Assembly (NCBI GenBank): GCA_965248495.1
Contig: CBDFJL010000003.1
Span: forward strand, 1,426,001-1,490,000
Source: CAUYXS01 sp965248495
GTDB lineage: Bacteria; Chloroflexota; Dehalococcoidia; Lucifugimonadales; Australimonadaceae
Length of the DNA stretch: 64,000 nucleotides
Direction: 5' to 3'
Shown: positions 7,628 to 16,821 of the stretch, piece by piece
Position numbering within the stretch: the first letter of the stretch is position 1
Layout of the letters: each line of letters starts with the position of its first letter
The notes under the pieces: model-generated
Told to the model about the DNA's origin: nothing
What the model saw: only the letters and a program-made list of their open reading frames with translations
Database searches by the model: none
Translations under genes and position numbers: made by a program

Positions 7628-8659
7628 CTACTCCCCGGTGGGCCGCGCGCCCGCGACGATGGCGTCGACGTCGTCGGCGAGCGACCGCGCCAGGCGCGGC
7701 CCCAGCCGCGTAATCACCAGCGCCGCCGCATAGGAGCCGAGCTTGGCCGCGTTCGCGGGGCTGAGGCCGTGCGTGAGCCCGTACAGCGCGCCCGCCGCGT
7801 ACACATCGCCCGCGCCGGTGGTGTCGATGACCTTCACGGCGTGTCCCTCCACGTGGCTCACCAGCTCGTGGTTGTACACCGCTGAGCCGTCCGCGCCGCA
7901 GGTCATGAACACCATGTCGCAGTCGGCGCCCAACGCCTGGAGCGAGGCGTCGCGCTGCTCCGGGGGAGCGCTGCCATCGTGGGCGGAGCCCGCATAGATG
8001 GCCGCCTCGTGCTCGTTGCAGAACAGGATGTCGACGGAGGTGCGCACGACCTCGCGGAAGAGGTCGCCGAAGTGCTCCACCATCGCCGGGTCCGACAGGC
8101 TGAGCGCCACCGGGACGCGCGCAGCGACCGCCCTGGCGATCGCCTGCTCGGCGGCTTCGCGAGTGGAGTCACCCGCCCAGAGGTACCCCTCGACGTAGAG
8201 CATGCGGCTCCGCGCGATTCGCTCGCCATGGATGTCGGCGGCGCCAAGGGCGGAGGACGCACCCAGGTGCGTCCTCATCGTGCGCTCGCCGTCCGGGGTG
8301 ATGAGGACGAGGCAGCTGCCCGTCGGCCCCTGCGCCGCCTCGACGTCGAAGTCCACGCCGGCCTCGGCCATGCTCTCGCGATACAGCGCCCCCGACATAT
8401 CGTCGCCGACCTTGCCTGCGTAGAAGGCGCGGCCGCCGAAGCGCGCGATACCGACCATGGTGTTCGCGGCGGACCCACCTGCGGCGTAGGCGCGTTCATG
8501 GCCGTCGAGGCTCTGGAGCAGCGCCTCCTGTTCCTCCGTGGCGACGAGGGTCATGAGTCCGCGCTCCAGGCCGTGCGCCTGCAGCACCGCCTCCTCGACA
8601 CGGACCTCGGTGTCGACGATGGCGTTGCCGACCCCGAATACGTCGTATCGCTCTTGCAT
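7628..8659 (-). CDS. PfkB-family sugar/adenosine kinase
   Basis: A 343-residue ribokinase-fold kinase. PfkB signature 1 is AAGGSAANTMVGIARFGG, and signature 2 contains DTTGAGDVYAAGAL with the anion hole GAGD and the catalytic Asp. The N terminus (DVFGVGNAIVDTEVRV) and overall length match adenosine-kinase-like and 2-keto-sugar-kinase members, so a nucleoside or sugar substrate is likely; adenosine salvage is a reasonable but unproven guess. It stands alone, divergent from hflK. Confidence 0.85.
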   Translation of the reverse strand: MQERYDVFGVGNAIVDTEVRVEEAVLQAHGLERGLMTLVATEEQEALLQSLDGHERAYAAGGSAANTMVGIARFGGRAFYAGKVGDDMSGALYRESMAEAGVDFDVEAAQGPTGSCLVLITPDGERTMRTHLGASSALGAADIHGERIARSRMLYVEGYLWAGDSTREAAEQAIARAVAARVPVALSLSDPAMVEHFGDLFREVVRTSVDILFCNEHEAAIYAGSAHDGSAPPEQRDASLQALGADCDMVFMTCGADGSAVYNHELVSHVEGHAVKVIDTTGAGDVYAAGALYGLTHGLSPANAAKLGSYAAALVITRLGPRLARSLADDVDAIVAGARPTGE

Positions 8660-8800
8660 GGCAGGCTCCGCAAACCGCTGACCCTGATGGGCGCCGCGTG
8701 GGTGGGCGCCAGCTTAGCCGATGGCTGTGGCCCACACATCCATGGTGGCACCCAACCGCGCCGAGCCGGTCGTGGCCTGATGCGCGGCATCGAGCGTTCG

Positions 8801-8849
8801 TTGACAGCGGGTGAGAGCGCCGGTAGACTTCGCTCCGGCGCTCTCACCC
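8801..8849 (+). promoter_or_regulatory. hflK promoter with a 15-bp inverted-repeat operator
   Basis: TTGACA (8801-8806) and TAGACT (8824-8829) are spaced by 17 bases. A perfect 15-bp dyad is superimposed: the left arm GGGTGAGAGCGCCGG (8809-8823) fills the spacer and the right arm CCGGCGCTCTCACCC (8835-8849) follows the -10. The 11-base centre contains the -10 itself. Transcription would start inside the right arm, so the dyad works as a DNA operator and not as an RNA hairpin. A dedicated repressor is inferred. Confidence 0.65.
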
Positions 8850-8877
8850 CGGTTGGGGCACGAGTGCCGGCACACCC

Positions 8878-9945
8878 ATGTACGGCGAACGACGTCCCGA
8901 ATTCGACCCCGACAAGCTGCTGCGCAATCTGCGTAGCGGCTTCGACAGCTTCCGCGGTGGCCTTCCCGGCGGCGGCGGGATCTCGCTAATTTTCGGCGGC
9001 GCCCTGATGATCATCGTGTTGCTGTGGGCAGCCACCGGCTTCTACACGGTCGGCCCCGCGGAGCAGGCCGCGGTGCGGCTCTTCGGTGAGTTCCGCGGCA
9101 CCGAGGGCCCTGGGCTGCATTGGTACCCGCCGGCCCCCATCGGGACGCGCAACATCGAGTCGGTGCTCGAGACCAAGACGGTCGAGATCGGCTTCATCTC
9201 CCAGCCCGCGCGCGACGTTCCGGTCGAGGCGCTGATGATCACGGGAGACCTGAACATCGTCGACATCCAGATGGTGGTCCAGTACCGGATCGCCAACCTG
9301 GGCGACTTCCTGTTCCAAGTGGACGACCCGGGTGACGCTGACCGTGATGAGCGTGAAGGGCGCCCAGATGGGCGGACGCTCAAAGACGGGACCGAGTCGG
9401 CGCTCCGCCAGGTCATCGGTCAGCGTTCGATCGACGACGCGCTGACGTCAGGCAGGGAGGCGGTCCAGGAGGACACGAAGCTGGTCCTTCAGGTTCTGAT
9501 GGACGACTACAGCTCCGGCCTGGAGATCCTCCAAGTGGTGCTCCAGACCGTACGGCCGCCTGACCCGGTGCGTGACGCGTTCGACGACGTGGTCAGGGCC
9601 CGAGTCGACAAGGAGAGCCGTATCAACCAGGCGTTGGCCTTCGAGCAGGACCGGATTCCGCGGGCGCAAGGTGACGCCGAACAGGTTGTCCAGGCGGCCA
9701 CGGGATTCAAGCAGGCTCGCATCGCCCGGGCGCGTGGTGAGGCGGAGCAGTTCCTTGCCATCCTCAACGAGTATGAAAGCTCCAGGGCGGTCACTCGCCA
9801 ACGCCTGTTCTTGGAGGCCATGGAGGAGATCCTCCCCGGCATCACCCTCTTCGTCCTTGACCCCGAGGCTGCCAGCGGCGTTCTGCCGCTCCTGCCGTTG
9901 GGCCCCGACGGGGCGGGCTTGCTCCCGACCGGAGGGGGTGGGTAA
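8878..9945 (+). CDS. hflK: HflK-like SPFH/prohibitin membrane protein
   Basis: A 355-residue protein: a cytoplasmic tail, a Gly-rich segment (RGGLPGGGGISL), one transmembrane helix (about residues 37-57) and an SPFH domain with typical text such as VRLFGEFRGTEGPGLHW, GDLNIVDIQMVVQYRI and a helical region rich in QAxxFKQARIARARGEAEQF. With HflC it forms the large HflKC membrane complex that encloses and modulates FtsH. It overlaps the hflC start by one base (TAATG). ATG at 8878 is the first start after the promoter at 8801. Confidence 0.85.
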   Translation: MYGERRPEFDPDKLLRNLRSGFDSFRGGLPGGGGISLIFGGALMIIVLLWAATGFYTVGPAEQAAVRLFGEFRGTEGPGLHWYPPAPIGTRNIESVLETKTVEIGFISQPARDVPVEALMITGDLNIVDIQMVVQYRIANLGDFLFQVDDPGDADRDEREGRPDGRTLKDGTESALRQVIGQRSIDDALTSGREAVQEDTKLVLQVLMDDYSSGLEILQVVLQTVRPPDPVRDAFDDVVRARVDKESRINQALAFEQDRIPRAQGDAEQVVQAATGFKQARIARARGEAEQFLAILNEYESSRAVTRQRLFLEAMEEILPGITLFVLDPEAASGVLPLLPLGPDGAGLLPTGGGG

Positions 9946-10883
9946 TGAAGCTCATCATCCCCGCAATCGTCCTCATCGTCGTCGCCATCATCGTCGGGCC
10001 ACAGGTGCTGTTCACGGTTGACCAGACGCAGTCCGTGATCATTACGCGCTTCGGTGAGGTCCGACGGGTGATCGAGTCGCCTGGGCTCAAGGTGAAGGTA
10101 CCCTTCATCGACGCAGTCAACGTGCTCGACAAGCGGCTGCTGCGGGTCGACGTGCCGCCCTCCAGCATGCCCGACGTCGAGAACCAGTTCCTGGACATCG
10201 ACGCGTACGTGCGCTACCGCATCATCGATCCGCGGTCCTTCCGCGAAGTGCTGCTCAACGAGGTCAGCGCGAGCTCGCGTATCAGCAACCTCGTCATCGC
10301 CGAGCTGCGGTCCGAGATCGGCCGGCGCAACCGCTCTGAGATCATCGGCGGTAGGCCCAGCGTCGGCCCAACCGGTCTGGCCGTCGTCGAGCCGCTGCTC
10401 GATGAGAATGGCCAGTTCACCCGCGAGGCGATCACGAGCCGGGTGCGCGAGCGGGCCGACGCACGGGTGAAAGAGCAGAGCTTCGGCGTCGAGATCGTCG
10501 ACGTCCGTATCAAGCGTGCCGACTTCCCAGCCGCCACCGAAGAGAACGTGTTGACCCGCATGCGCACGGAGCGCGATGTCCAGGCGCAGCGCCTTCGCGC
10601 CGAGGGCGAAGAGCTATTCCTCACCCTCACGGCTGACGTGATCCGGCGAGTTGAGGTCATCTCCGCCGAAGCCGACGAGACCTCCAGCCAGCTCCGCGGT
10701 GAGGGCGAGGGAGAAGCCATCGGCATCCTCGCGGACGCCCTGGAGCGGGACCCGGAGCTCTTCTCCTTCCTCAGGAGCCTGGACGCCTACAAGGCATTCC
10801 TCCAGGAGAACTCCACGCTGGTCCTGAACGCGGACAGCTCGCTGTTCAAGTTCCTCCAGGACCCCGGCTCCGGGACCCCCTAG
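9945..10883 (+). CDS. hflC: HflC-like SPFH/prohibitin membrane protein
   Basis: A 312-residue partner of HflK. It has an N-terminal transmembrane helix (IPAIVLIVVAIIVGPQVLF), then the HflC signature VDQTQSVIITRFGEVRRVIE-like text, PGLKVKVPFIDAVNVLDKRL and VDAYVRY-like SPFH strands. The helix FGVEIVDVRIKRADFP followed by an MRTERDVQAQRLRAEGEE coiled region is diagnostic. It is translationally coupled to hflK. Its expected role is to form the periplasm-facing HflKC cage controlling FtsH quality-control proteolysis; no ftsH gene is in this window. Confidence 0.88.
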   Translation: MKLIIPAIVLIVVAIIVGPQVLFTVDQTQSVIITRFGEVRRVIESPGLKVKVPFIDAVNVLDKRLLRVDVPPSSMPDVENQFLDIDAYVRYRIIDPRSFREVLLNEVSASSRISNLVIAELRSEIGRRNRSEIIGGRPSVGPTGLAVVEPLLDENGQFTREAITSRVRERADARVKEQSFGVEIVDVRIKRADFPAATEENVLTRMRTERDVQAQRLRAEGEELFLTLTADVIRRVEVISAEADETSSQLRGEGEGEAIGILADALERDPELFSFLRSLDAYKAFLQENSTLVLNADSSLFKFLQDPGSGTP

Positions 10884-10960
10884 TCCCGCAACGCCGCGGC
10901 TTTAAGACCAAGAGCCCCCGCCGGGTCGGTGCAAACCGGGCTCCCGCCTGCTCGCGGCGC

Positions 10961-10989
10961 TTGTCCACCAGACGCCGCCCCGATAGCAT
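10961..10989 (+). promoter_or_regulatory. Candidate promoter TTGTCC-17-TAGCAT for the gamma-glutamyltransferase gene
   Basis: TTGTCC (10961-10966) and TAGCAT (10984-10989) are 17 bases apart. The start codon is at 11022 with GGAGGT at 11011-11016. The preceding text has GAGCCC...GGGCTC arms (about 10911-10943) that could end hflKC transcription. Confidence 0.4.
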
Positions 10990-11021
10990 CACGCCCGCGC
11001 ACCAAACCCCGGAGGTCCCCC

Positions 11022-12671
11022 ATGGCCAACGTCCAGACCAAAAAGGAACCCGTCTACGGCTCGCGGGCCGTCGTCGCCGCCAATCAGCCGATCGCCTCGG
11101 CAGCCGGCCTCAGCATGCTGGCCGCCGGCGGCAACGTCGCCGATGCAGCGGTCGCGACAGCGTTTGCCTGTGGAGTCGTCGAGCCGCAGATGGTCGGCCC
11201 TATGGGCGGCGGCTACATCGTTCACCGCTCGCCGGACGGCGAGGTCACGGTGATCGACTTCTACGCTGAGGGCCCCGGCGCGGCCTCCGAGACGATGTAC
11301 GAACCGGACGACGCGGCCGGCTTCGGGATCGTCAAGGGCGACAAGAACCAGACCGGACACCTCGCCAGTGGCATCCCCGGCAATGCGAAGGGGTGGCTGC
11401 GGCTGCACGAGCTCAAGGGGAGCCTCCCGCTGGCCCAGGTGCTGGCCCCGGCCATCGCCGCCGCGGAGTATGGCTTCCCCGTCTCCTCGTACCTCCAGTA
11501 CTCCCTGCGCAACACTCAGGCGCAGCTTGCCATGTTCCCGGAGAGCGCGAAGATATTCCTCGTGGATGGCAAGGCGCCGCCAGTGGGCCATCGCCTGGTG
11601 CAGGAGGACGCCGCGGAGACACTGCGGATGTTCGCCAAGCACGGCTCCGACCACCTCTACCACGGCGCACTCGGCGAGGCGCTGGTGGCGGAGATGGCGC
11701 GTGGCGGCGGCCTCATCACGCAGGCCGACCTCGACCAGTACGAGGTGCGCTACCCGGAGCCCATACGCGGCACCTACCGTGGCTACGACGTCGTCGGCAC
11801 GCCGATGACCAGCGGCGGTGGGCTGCTGAACATGCTGGGCCTCAACATCCTCGAAAACTTCGACGTCCGCTCGCTGGGCTTCGGCACTGCCGCGTACTGG
11901 CACCTGCTCATCGAGACGCTGAAGATCATGTTCGCGGACCGCGGCAAGTACCTCGGCGACCCCAAGTTCGTCGACTTTCCACAGGAGGCGCTGCTGGACA
12001 AGGCCTACGCCAAAAAGCGCGCCGCCGAGATCCGCATGGACCAGCCCACCGCGCACCAGGGAGGCGACCCCGTCTCCGTCGTCCCGGGCCACACCACCCA
12101 CCTCACGGTGATGGCCGCGGACGGCTCGACGGTGACCATGACGACGACGCTGAACAACTCGTTCGGCGGACGGGTCGTCGTGCCAGGCACCGGCATGCTG
12201 ACCAACAACAACATGGCGCTGTTCAACCCGCACCCCGGCGGTCCCAACTCGGTTGGGCCCTACAAGCGCATGCTGACGGCCACGGCGGCCACCATCGTGG
12301 AGCGTGACGGCAAGACGGTGTTCGCCATCGGTACGCCGGGTGGCCTACGTATCTTCCCCACGGTGCTCCAGGGCATCGTGAACGTTATCGACCACGAGAT
12401 GAGCATGCAGGATGCCGTGGACGCACCGCGTCTGTGGGCCAACGGCAACTTCGTCGAGTTCGAGTCCGCGTGCGACCGTAGCGTCATCGCTGAACTGGAG
12501 CGCATGGGCCACAACATGAACGAGGTCGCGGTGATCGCCAACTGCATGAACGGCATCCAGGTGGACGCGGCGTCCGACATGCTGGTGGGCGCCAACTGCT
12601 GGCGGGGCGATGGACAGCCCGCAGCGCTTTCGGGCGGCCTCGCCACCCACCGCGACGACTGGTACGGCTAG
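11022..12671 (+). CDS. Gamma-glutamyltransferase family protein
   Basis: A 549-residue N-terminal-nucleophile hydrolase of the gamma-glutamyltranspeptidase family. The N-terminal GSRAVVAANQPIASAAGLSM and GGNVADAAVATAFA motifs and the central HTTHLTVMAADGSTV with the autoprocessing Thr are present. The small-subunit motif GTPGGLRIFPTVLQ follows, and the LNNSFGG and oxyanion Gly region is intact. No signal peptide is evident, unlike many periplasmic GGTs, so it may act in the cytoplasm on glutamyl or cephalosporin-like amides. GGAGGT precedes the ATG. Confidence 0.85.
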   Translation: MANVQTKKEPVYGSRAVVAANQPIASAAGLSMLAAGGNVADAAVATAFACGVVEPQMVGPMGGGYIVHRSPDGEVTVIDFYAEGPGAASETMYEPDDAAGFGIVKGDKNQTGHLASGIPGNAKGWLRLHELKGSLPLAQVLAPAIAAAEYGFPVSSYLQYSLRNTQAQLAMFPESAKIFLVDGKAPPVGHRLVQEDAAETLRMFAKHGSDHLYHGALGEALVAEMARGGGLITQADLDQYEVRYPEPIRGTYRGYDVVGTPMTSGGGLLNMLGLNILENFDVRSLGFGTAAYWHLLIETLKIMFADRGKYLGDPKFVDFPQEALLDKAYAKKRAAEIRMDQPTAHQGGDPVSVVPGHTTHLTVMAADGSTVTMTTTLNNSFGGRVVVPGTGMLTNNNMALFNPHPGGPNSVGPYKRMLTATAATIVERDGKTVFAIGTPGGLRIFPTVLQGIVNVIDHEMSMQDAVDAPRLWANGNFVEFESACDRSVIAELERMGHNMNEVAVIANCMNGIQVDAASDMLVGANCWRGDGQPAALSGGLATHRDDWYG

Positions 12672-12736
12672 GCGCTAGCTGGCCGGCACACGGAGGGCGG
12701 GTTGGCGACGCACCGCGGCCGACGCGTACGGCTAGG
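12632..12736 (+). repeat. Tandem duplication of the gamma-glutamyltransferase 3' end
   Basis: The last ~40 bases of the gene (12632-12672, coding GGLATHR... and the stop) recur imperfectly at 12695-12736 with a period of about 63-64. The second copy still reads GGLATHR in its own frame and ends with the identical TACGGCTAGG. It lies outside the gene and looks like a decayed duplication of its terminus. Confidence 0.6.
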
Positions 12737-12739
12737 GTT

Positions 12740-14089
12740 TTACGCCGCTTCGATGCTCAACGCGTAGGACACGCGTCCTCGCAGCGCGTCAAAGGCTATG
12801 ACCCCGACGCGGTAGGTGCCTGCGGCCAGCGTTGCGCTGATGGACGATTGAGTGGCCTGCGGCGTGTACGCCAGCCCTACGACCTCACCGCTCGCGTCGT
12901 CCCAAACGACCAGGCCCACGCCGGCGCTTGCGCTGAGCGAGAGCGTGACAGTCACCGCGCCGGATCGCGCTAGGCCGAACGTATAGTGGTCCTCGGCCTG
13001 GAGGACCAGCGCCTCGCCATCGATGGTGGCGCGGACCTCGGGCCCGCCAAAAGCGTCGCCGGCGCCGATGCCGCCATGGAGAGTCTGCCCAACGTGGAGT
13101 TGCTGTGCTTGCGCCGTGGAATCGTTCGGCTCGCGCTCATCGACGTCGGATGGGGGCGGCGTGGCCGTTGGGGTGGGCGTTGGCATGGCATCGCCGCGGA
13201 GGGATGACGCGACCAGCGCAAGCCGTTCCTTGGTGGAGCTGCTGCTGAAGAAACTGCCACCGGAGGACGAAAACGTGAAGTCGAACTCGTAGGCGACCGG
13301 CCCGACACCCTCTCGGTAGTGCTCGGCTTCCGAGGCGCTAAATGCCTCCTCGCGCGGACAGATGCGCTCACCGGCGATCACCTCGCACACGCTCTGGCTG
13401 GAGGCGCGGCCGACCCTCGCCACGGCACCTGTCCTGAATCCTTGCCACGCGGCGAAATCCGAACCGGAGCCGATCTGGCTCGCGCTGGCCTGGACGAGCT
13501 CGTCGGCCTCGAAGCGCTCGGTGAAGTACCCGCTCCCGGCCCAGGCGCCCGTGTCCCCGTCGAAGATGGTGGTCAGGCCCGCGCCATTCGAGGCGACGAT
13601 GCGATTGCCGTCGACGCCGAAGTACCGCCAGCGCGGTGCGAAGTCCCTCGGTCGATCGCGGTCCGCCCGGCTGACCGAATCGCCGCTGACGACGATCTCG
13701 TAGGCCGTCACCCCGCCGATAGTGCGCGGCGTCCCCAGCGCGAGGTTGAACTCGCCCTCGTCGGTGCTGCTGCTGCATCCGCGGCGCTGGTCGCAGGAGC
13801 CGTCCGTGTGCTCCCAGCGGTACGTCCAGAAAGAACCCTGCTCCAGCGCGAGGCCATAGCCCGCGAAGGCCGCGACCGGCCCCTGGGCCGCTGTCGGTGT
13901 CGCCGTAGGCGATGGCGTAGGGCTGGGCGTGCCGGTCCCCGCGCGGGCCGTCGGTGACGGCGTGGTTCCAGGGGCGCCATCCTCCGCGTCGCCGCTGGAG
14001 CACGCCGCGGCAATCAGCAGCAACGTGAGGGCGAGGGCGAGGATGCGAGACGGGATGGCCTGGGGGTGCCGCATCGTTTCCAGTGTCAT
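12740..14089 (-). CDS. Lipoprotein with C-terminal PPC (pre-peptidase) domain
   Basis: A 449-residue secreted protein (the ATG at 14074 is an alternative start). The signal peptide ILALALTLLLIAAAC ends in a lipobox, followed by a Thr/Pro/Ser linker rich in TPSPTPS (about residues 38-70). A central domain of about 220 residues with four Cys has no family I recognise. A second short TPTPTATPPP linker joins it to a C-terminal PPC-type beta-sandwich (EPNDSTAQAQQL ... HYTFGLARSGAVTVTLSLSA). It is probably an exposed surface protein of unknown role, divergent from lepA. Confidence 0.7.
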   Translation of the reverse strand: MTLETMRHPQAIPSRILALALTLLLIAAACSSGDAEDGAPGTTPSPTARAGTGTPSPTPSPTATPTAAQGPVAAFAGYGLALEQGSFWTYRWEHTDGSCDQRRGCSSSTDEGEFNLALGTPRTIGGVTAYEIVVSGDSVSRADRDRPRDFAPRWRYFGVDGNRIVASNGAGLTTIFDGDTGAWAGSGYFTERFEADELVQASASQIGSGSDFAAWQGFRTGAVARVGRASSQSVCEVIAGERICPREEAFSASEAEHYREGVGPVAYEFDFTFSSSGGSFFSSSSTKERLALVASSLRGDAMPTPTPTATPPPSDVDEREPNDSTAQAQQLHVGQTLHGGIGAGDAFGGPEVRATIDGEALVLQAEDHYTFGLARSGAVTVTLSLSASAGVGLVVWDDASGEVVGLAYTPQATQSSISATLAAGTYRVGVIAFDALRGRVSYALSIEAA

Positions 14090-14135
14090 GCGCCAGGATC
14101 AAGCGGGCAAGAGGGCCAGCACCCAGGCATTGGCC

Positions 14136-14144
14136 TGCTACACT
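14136..14144 (+). promoter_or_regulatory. Extended -10 (TGCTACACT) upstream of lepA
   Basis: TGCTACACT ends only 7 bases before the lepA ATG at 14152, so the message would be nearly leaderless. The weak GGTCGGG before the ATG fits this. No good -35 element is seen at 17 bases. Confidence 0.35.
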
Positions 14145-14151
14145 GGTCGGG

Positions 14152-15990
14152 ATGGACGCCTCGCTCATCCGCAACTTCTGCATCATCGCGCACATCGACC
14201 ACGGCAAGTCCACGCTCGCAGACCGCATGCTGGAGCTCACCGGCACGGTGTCCGCGCGCCAGATGCAGGCCCAGGTCCTCGATTCCATGGACCTCGAGCG
14301 CGAGCGCGGCATCACGATCAAGGCCCAGGCGGTGCGGATGTCCCATCGCCACGACGGCCGTGACTACGAGTTCAACCTCATCGACACGCCTGGGCACGTC
14401 GACTTCGCCTACGAGGTCTCGCGCAGCCTCGCGGCGTGCGAAGGCGCCATCTTGGTCGTCGACGCCAGCCAGGGCATCCAGGCGCAGACGCTGGCCAACG
14501 TCTACCTGGCGCTGGAGTACGACCTCGCCATCATCCCGGTCATGAACAAGATCGACCTGCCGATGGCCGATGTGCAGCGGACGCTGGAGGAGCTCGACCA
14601 GGCCTTCGGCTTTCGTGCCGAGGAGGTCATGTCGGTGTCCGCCAAGGTCGGCACCGGCGTGACTGAGCTGCTCGATGCCGTCGTCGCGCGCGTCCCGCCG
14701 CCGGAGGCGCATCCGGACCGCCCGCTCCGCGCCTTGGTGTTCGACTCCAAGTACGACTCCTACAAGGGCGTCGTCGCCTACGTTCGCGTGATCGACGGCC
14801 AGGTCCGCGCCAACGACCGCGTGCGGCTCATGGTGGCGGGCACGCAGGCCGACGTGCAGGAGGTCGGCGCGTTCCGTCCGGCCATGCAGCGCGAGCCGTC
14901 GCTGGTTGCGGGTGAGGTCGGCTACGTGGCGACTGGACTGAAGAGCGTCGGCGAGGCGCAGGTCGGCGATACGATCACGCTGGCGCGGAACGGCGCCACC
15001 GAGGCCTTGCCTGGCTACGGCGAGCGCAAGCCCATGGTCTTCGCGGGGCTCTACCCGGCTGACGGTAGCGAATTCCACGAGCTGCGCGAGGCGCTCGAGC
15101 GCCTGCAGCTGAATGACGCGGCGCTGGCCTTCGAGCCCGAGAACTCGGAGGCGCTCGGCCCCGGCTTCCGCTGCGGCTTCCTGGGGCTGCTGCACATGGA
15201 GATCGTCCAGGAGCGGTTGGAGCGTGAGTATGGGCTTGACCTGGTGGTCACCGCGCCGAGCGTCGCCTACCGGGTCGTCATGCACAATGGCGAGGTGCGC
15301 GAGATCGAGCGCCCCAACGACCTCCCCACCGGCGGCGAGCGCGAGGCGGTGTTGGAGCCGTGGCTGAACATCAGCATCATCACGCCCTCCCGCTTCGTGG
15401 GCGGCATGATGGAGCTGACCAACAACCGGCGTGGCATCTTCAAGCGCACCGAGTACCTGGACTCCGCCGTGACGACGCCCGGCGAGGCCAGCATGCCCTC
15501 GGCGGACCCGCGCGTGCTCATCGAAGCGCAGGTGCCCATGGCTGAGGTGTTGGTCGACTTCTACGACCAGATCAAGACCCGCAGTAAGGGCTACGCCTCA
15601 CTGGACTACACCTTCGCCGGATACCGCCCCGCCGACCTCGTACGGCTGGACGTGCTGGTCAACGAGATCCCCGTCGATGCGCTGTCGCTGGTCATGCACC
15701 GCGACGGCGCGCAGCACCTGGGGCGCGAGCTGGTCGTGAAGCTACGCTCGCTGATCCCGCGCCAGCTCTTCGACGTGCCGATCCAGGCCGCCATCGGCTC
15801 GCGCGTCGTCGCCCGCGAGACCGTGAAGGCGCTGCGCAAGAACGTGCTGGCCAAGTGCTACGGCGGCGACGTCTCGCGCAAGCGCAAGCTGCTGGAGAAG
15901 CAGGCCGAGGGCAAGAAGCGCATGAAGCGCGTCGGCAACGTCGAGGTGCCGCAGGAAGCCTTCCTCGCAGTCCTCAAGATGGAGCGCTAG
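14152..15990 (+). CDS. lepA: Elongation factor 4 (LepA) GTPase
   Basis: A 612-residue translational GTPase. G1 is AHIDHGKST, G2/switch I lies in the DLERERGITIKAQ segment, G3 is DTPGHVDF, G4 is NKID and G5 is SAK. The EF4-specific C-terminal domain ends with GGDVSRKRKLLEKQAEGKKR and the tail VPQEAFLAVLKM. EF4 back-translocates or rescues stalled ribosomes under ionic stress. The length matches the family (about 600), supporting the start at 14152. Its 3' end overlaps the convergent methyltransferase gene by four bases. Confidence 0.97.
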   Translation: MDASLIRNFCIIAHIDHGKSTLADRMLELTGTVSARQMQAQVLDSMDLERERGITIKAQAVRMSHRHDGRDYEFNLIDTPGHVDFAYEVSRSLAACEGAILVVDASQGIQAQTLANVYLALEYDLAIIPVMNKIDLPMADVQRTLEELDQAFGFRAEEVMSVSAKVGTGVTELLDAVVARVPPPEAHPDRPLRALVFDSKYDSYKGVVAYVRVIDGQVRANDRVRLMVAGTQADVQEVGAFRPAMQREPSLVAGEVGYVATGLKSVGEAQVGDTITLARNGATEALPGYGERKPMVFAGLYPADGSEFHELREALERLQLNDAALAFEPENSEALGPGFRCGFLGLLHMEIVQERLEREYGLDLVVTAPSVAYRVVMHNGEVREIERPNDLPTGGEREAVLEPWLNISIITPSRFVGGMMELTNNRRGIFKRTEYLDSAVTTPGEASMPSADPRVLIEAQVPMAEVLVDFYDQIKTRSKGYASLDYTFAGYRPADLVRLDVLVNEIPVDALSLVMHRDGAQHLGRELVVKLRSLIPRQLFDVPIQAAIGSRVVARETVKALRKNVLAKCYGGDVSRKRKLLEKQAEGKKRMKRVGNVEVPQEAFLAVLKMER

Positions 15991-16691
15991 GCGAGGCCCT
16001 TGCGCAGCCACATGAAGCAGTCCGGCGAGTCCTTGGGGTCGCGGGCGTAGACGATGCCGCCGAGCGCGTCGCCGGTGGCCTCGACCAGCGCCATGCCGTG
16101 GCCTTGGAGCGCGGCAAGCACCTCCTGAGCGTCGTACAGTCGGAACGAGCGCTCGGCTCCGTAGTCCTTGTCGAACACCGTCCACACGCCGTCGCCCTGC
16201 CCATCGCCTTGCTTGAAGTGCAGGCACAGCACGCCGCCGGGCCTTAGCACGCGGCACAGCTCAGGCAGCACTGTGCCGTAGACGCTGGCCGGGTCGATGT
16301 GCTGGATGACCGAGTTGCACAGCACGACGTCGAACGCACCGTCGTCAAAGGGCAGCGGCACATGGAGATCGTGGACCGCCAGGCGCTCGGCGAGCTCAGG
16401 ATGGCGCTGGCGACCCAGGGCGATGTTCTCGTCGATGGCGTCGACGCCCCACATGTCGTAGCCCGATGCCGCCATCGTCGCGACGTCGCGGGCGCCTGCG
16501 CCGCAGCCCGCGTCAAGGCCGCGAATGCCGGGTGCGAGCTCGCGCGTGCGGGCCAGGATGTCATTGTCGTCGCGCAGCGCAGGATGCGAGGCGTCGTGGT
16601 AGACGGACTGGATGAAGGTCTCGGCGACCTCGGCGTAGCGGTAGGCGTGGCGGCGGTACCACTCGGGGCTGTAGCTGTTTTCGTTGCTCAC
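15987..16691 (-). CDS. Class I SAM-dependent methyltransferase
   Basis: A 234-residue protein with motif I GLDAGCGAGARDVATMA, the acidic loop VDAIDENIALG, motif FDVVLCNSVIQHID and post-motif LRPGGVLCLHFKQGDG. This is the Methyltransf_11/25 layout. The N-terminal helix (YSPEWYRRHAYRYAEVAETF) is probably a cap over the substrate site. The substrate is unknown. It is a single gene, convergent with lepA (4-base overlap of the 3' ends). Confidence 0.8.
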   Translation of the reverse strand: MSNENSYSPEWYRRHAYRYAEVAETFIQSVYHDASHPALRDDNDILARTRELAPGIRGLDAGCGAGARDVATMAASGYDMWGVDAIDENIALGRQRHPELAERLAVHDLHVPLPFDDGAFDVVLCNSVIQHIDPASVYGTVLPELCRVLRPGGVLCLHFKQGDGQGDGVWTVFDKDYGAERSFRLYDAQEVLAALQGHGMALVEATGDALGGIVYARDPKDSPDCFMWLRKGLA

Positions 16692-16821
16692 GCCAGTGAC
16701 CCTCGCTTGGGGGCCCGCGCTCTTGTCTGGGCCCTATGCCGCCTTTCGCCGTCGGCCGGGAGGAGGTTCTTCCCGCCCAGCCCGGCCCCCTGCGCCATCT
16801 TCTGAGGCGAGCGGGATTGTT

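Noticed and set aside
8809..8849. Terminator hairpin before hflK
   Set aside because: The dyad overlaps the -10 and the predicted transcription start and has no U-run, so it cannot act as an ordinary terminator for an upstream plus-strand gene.
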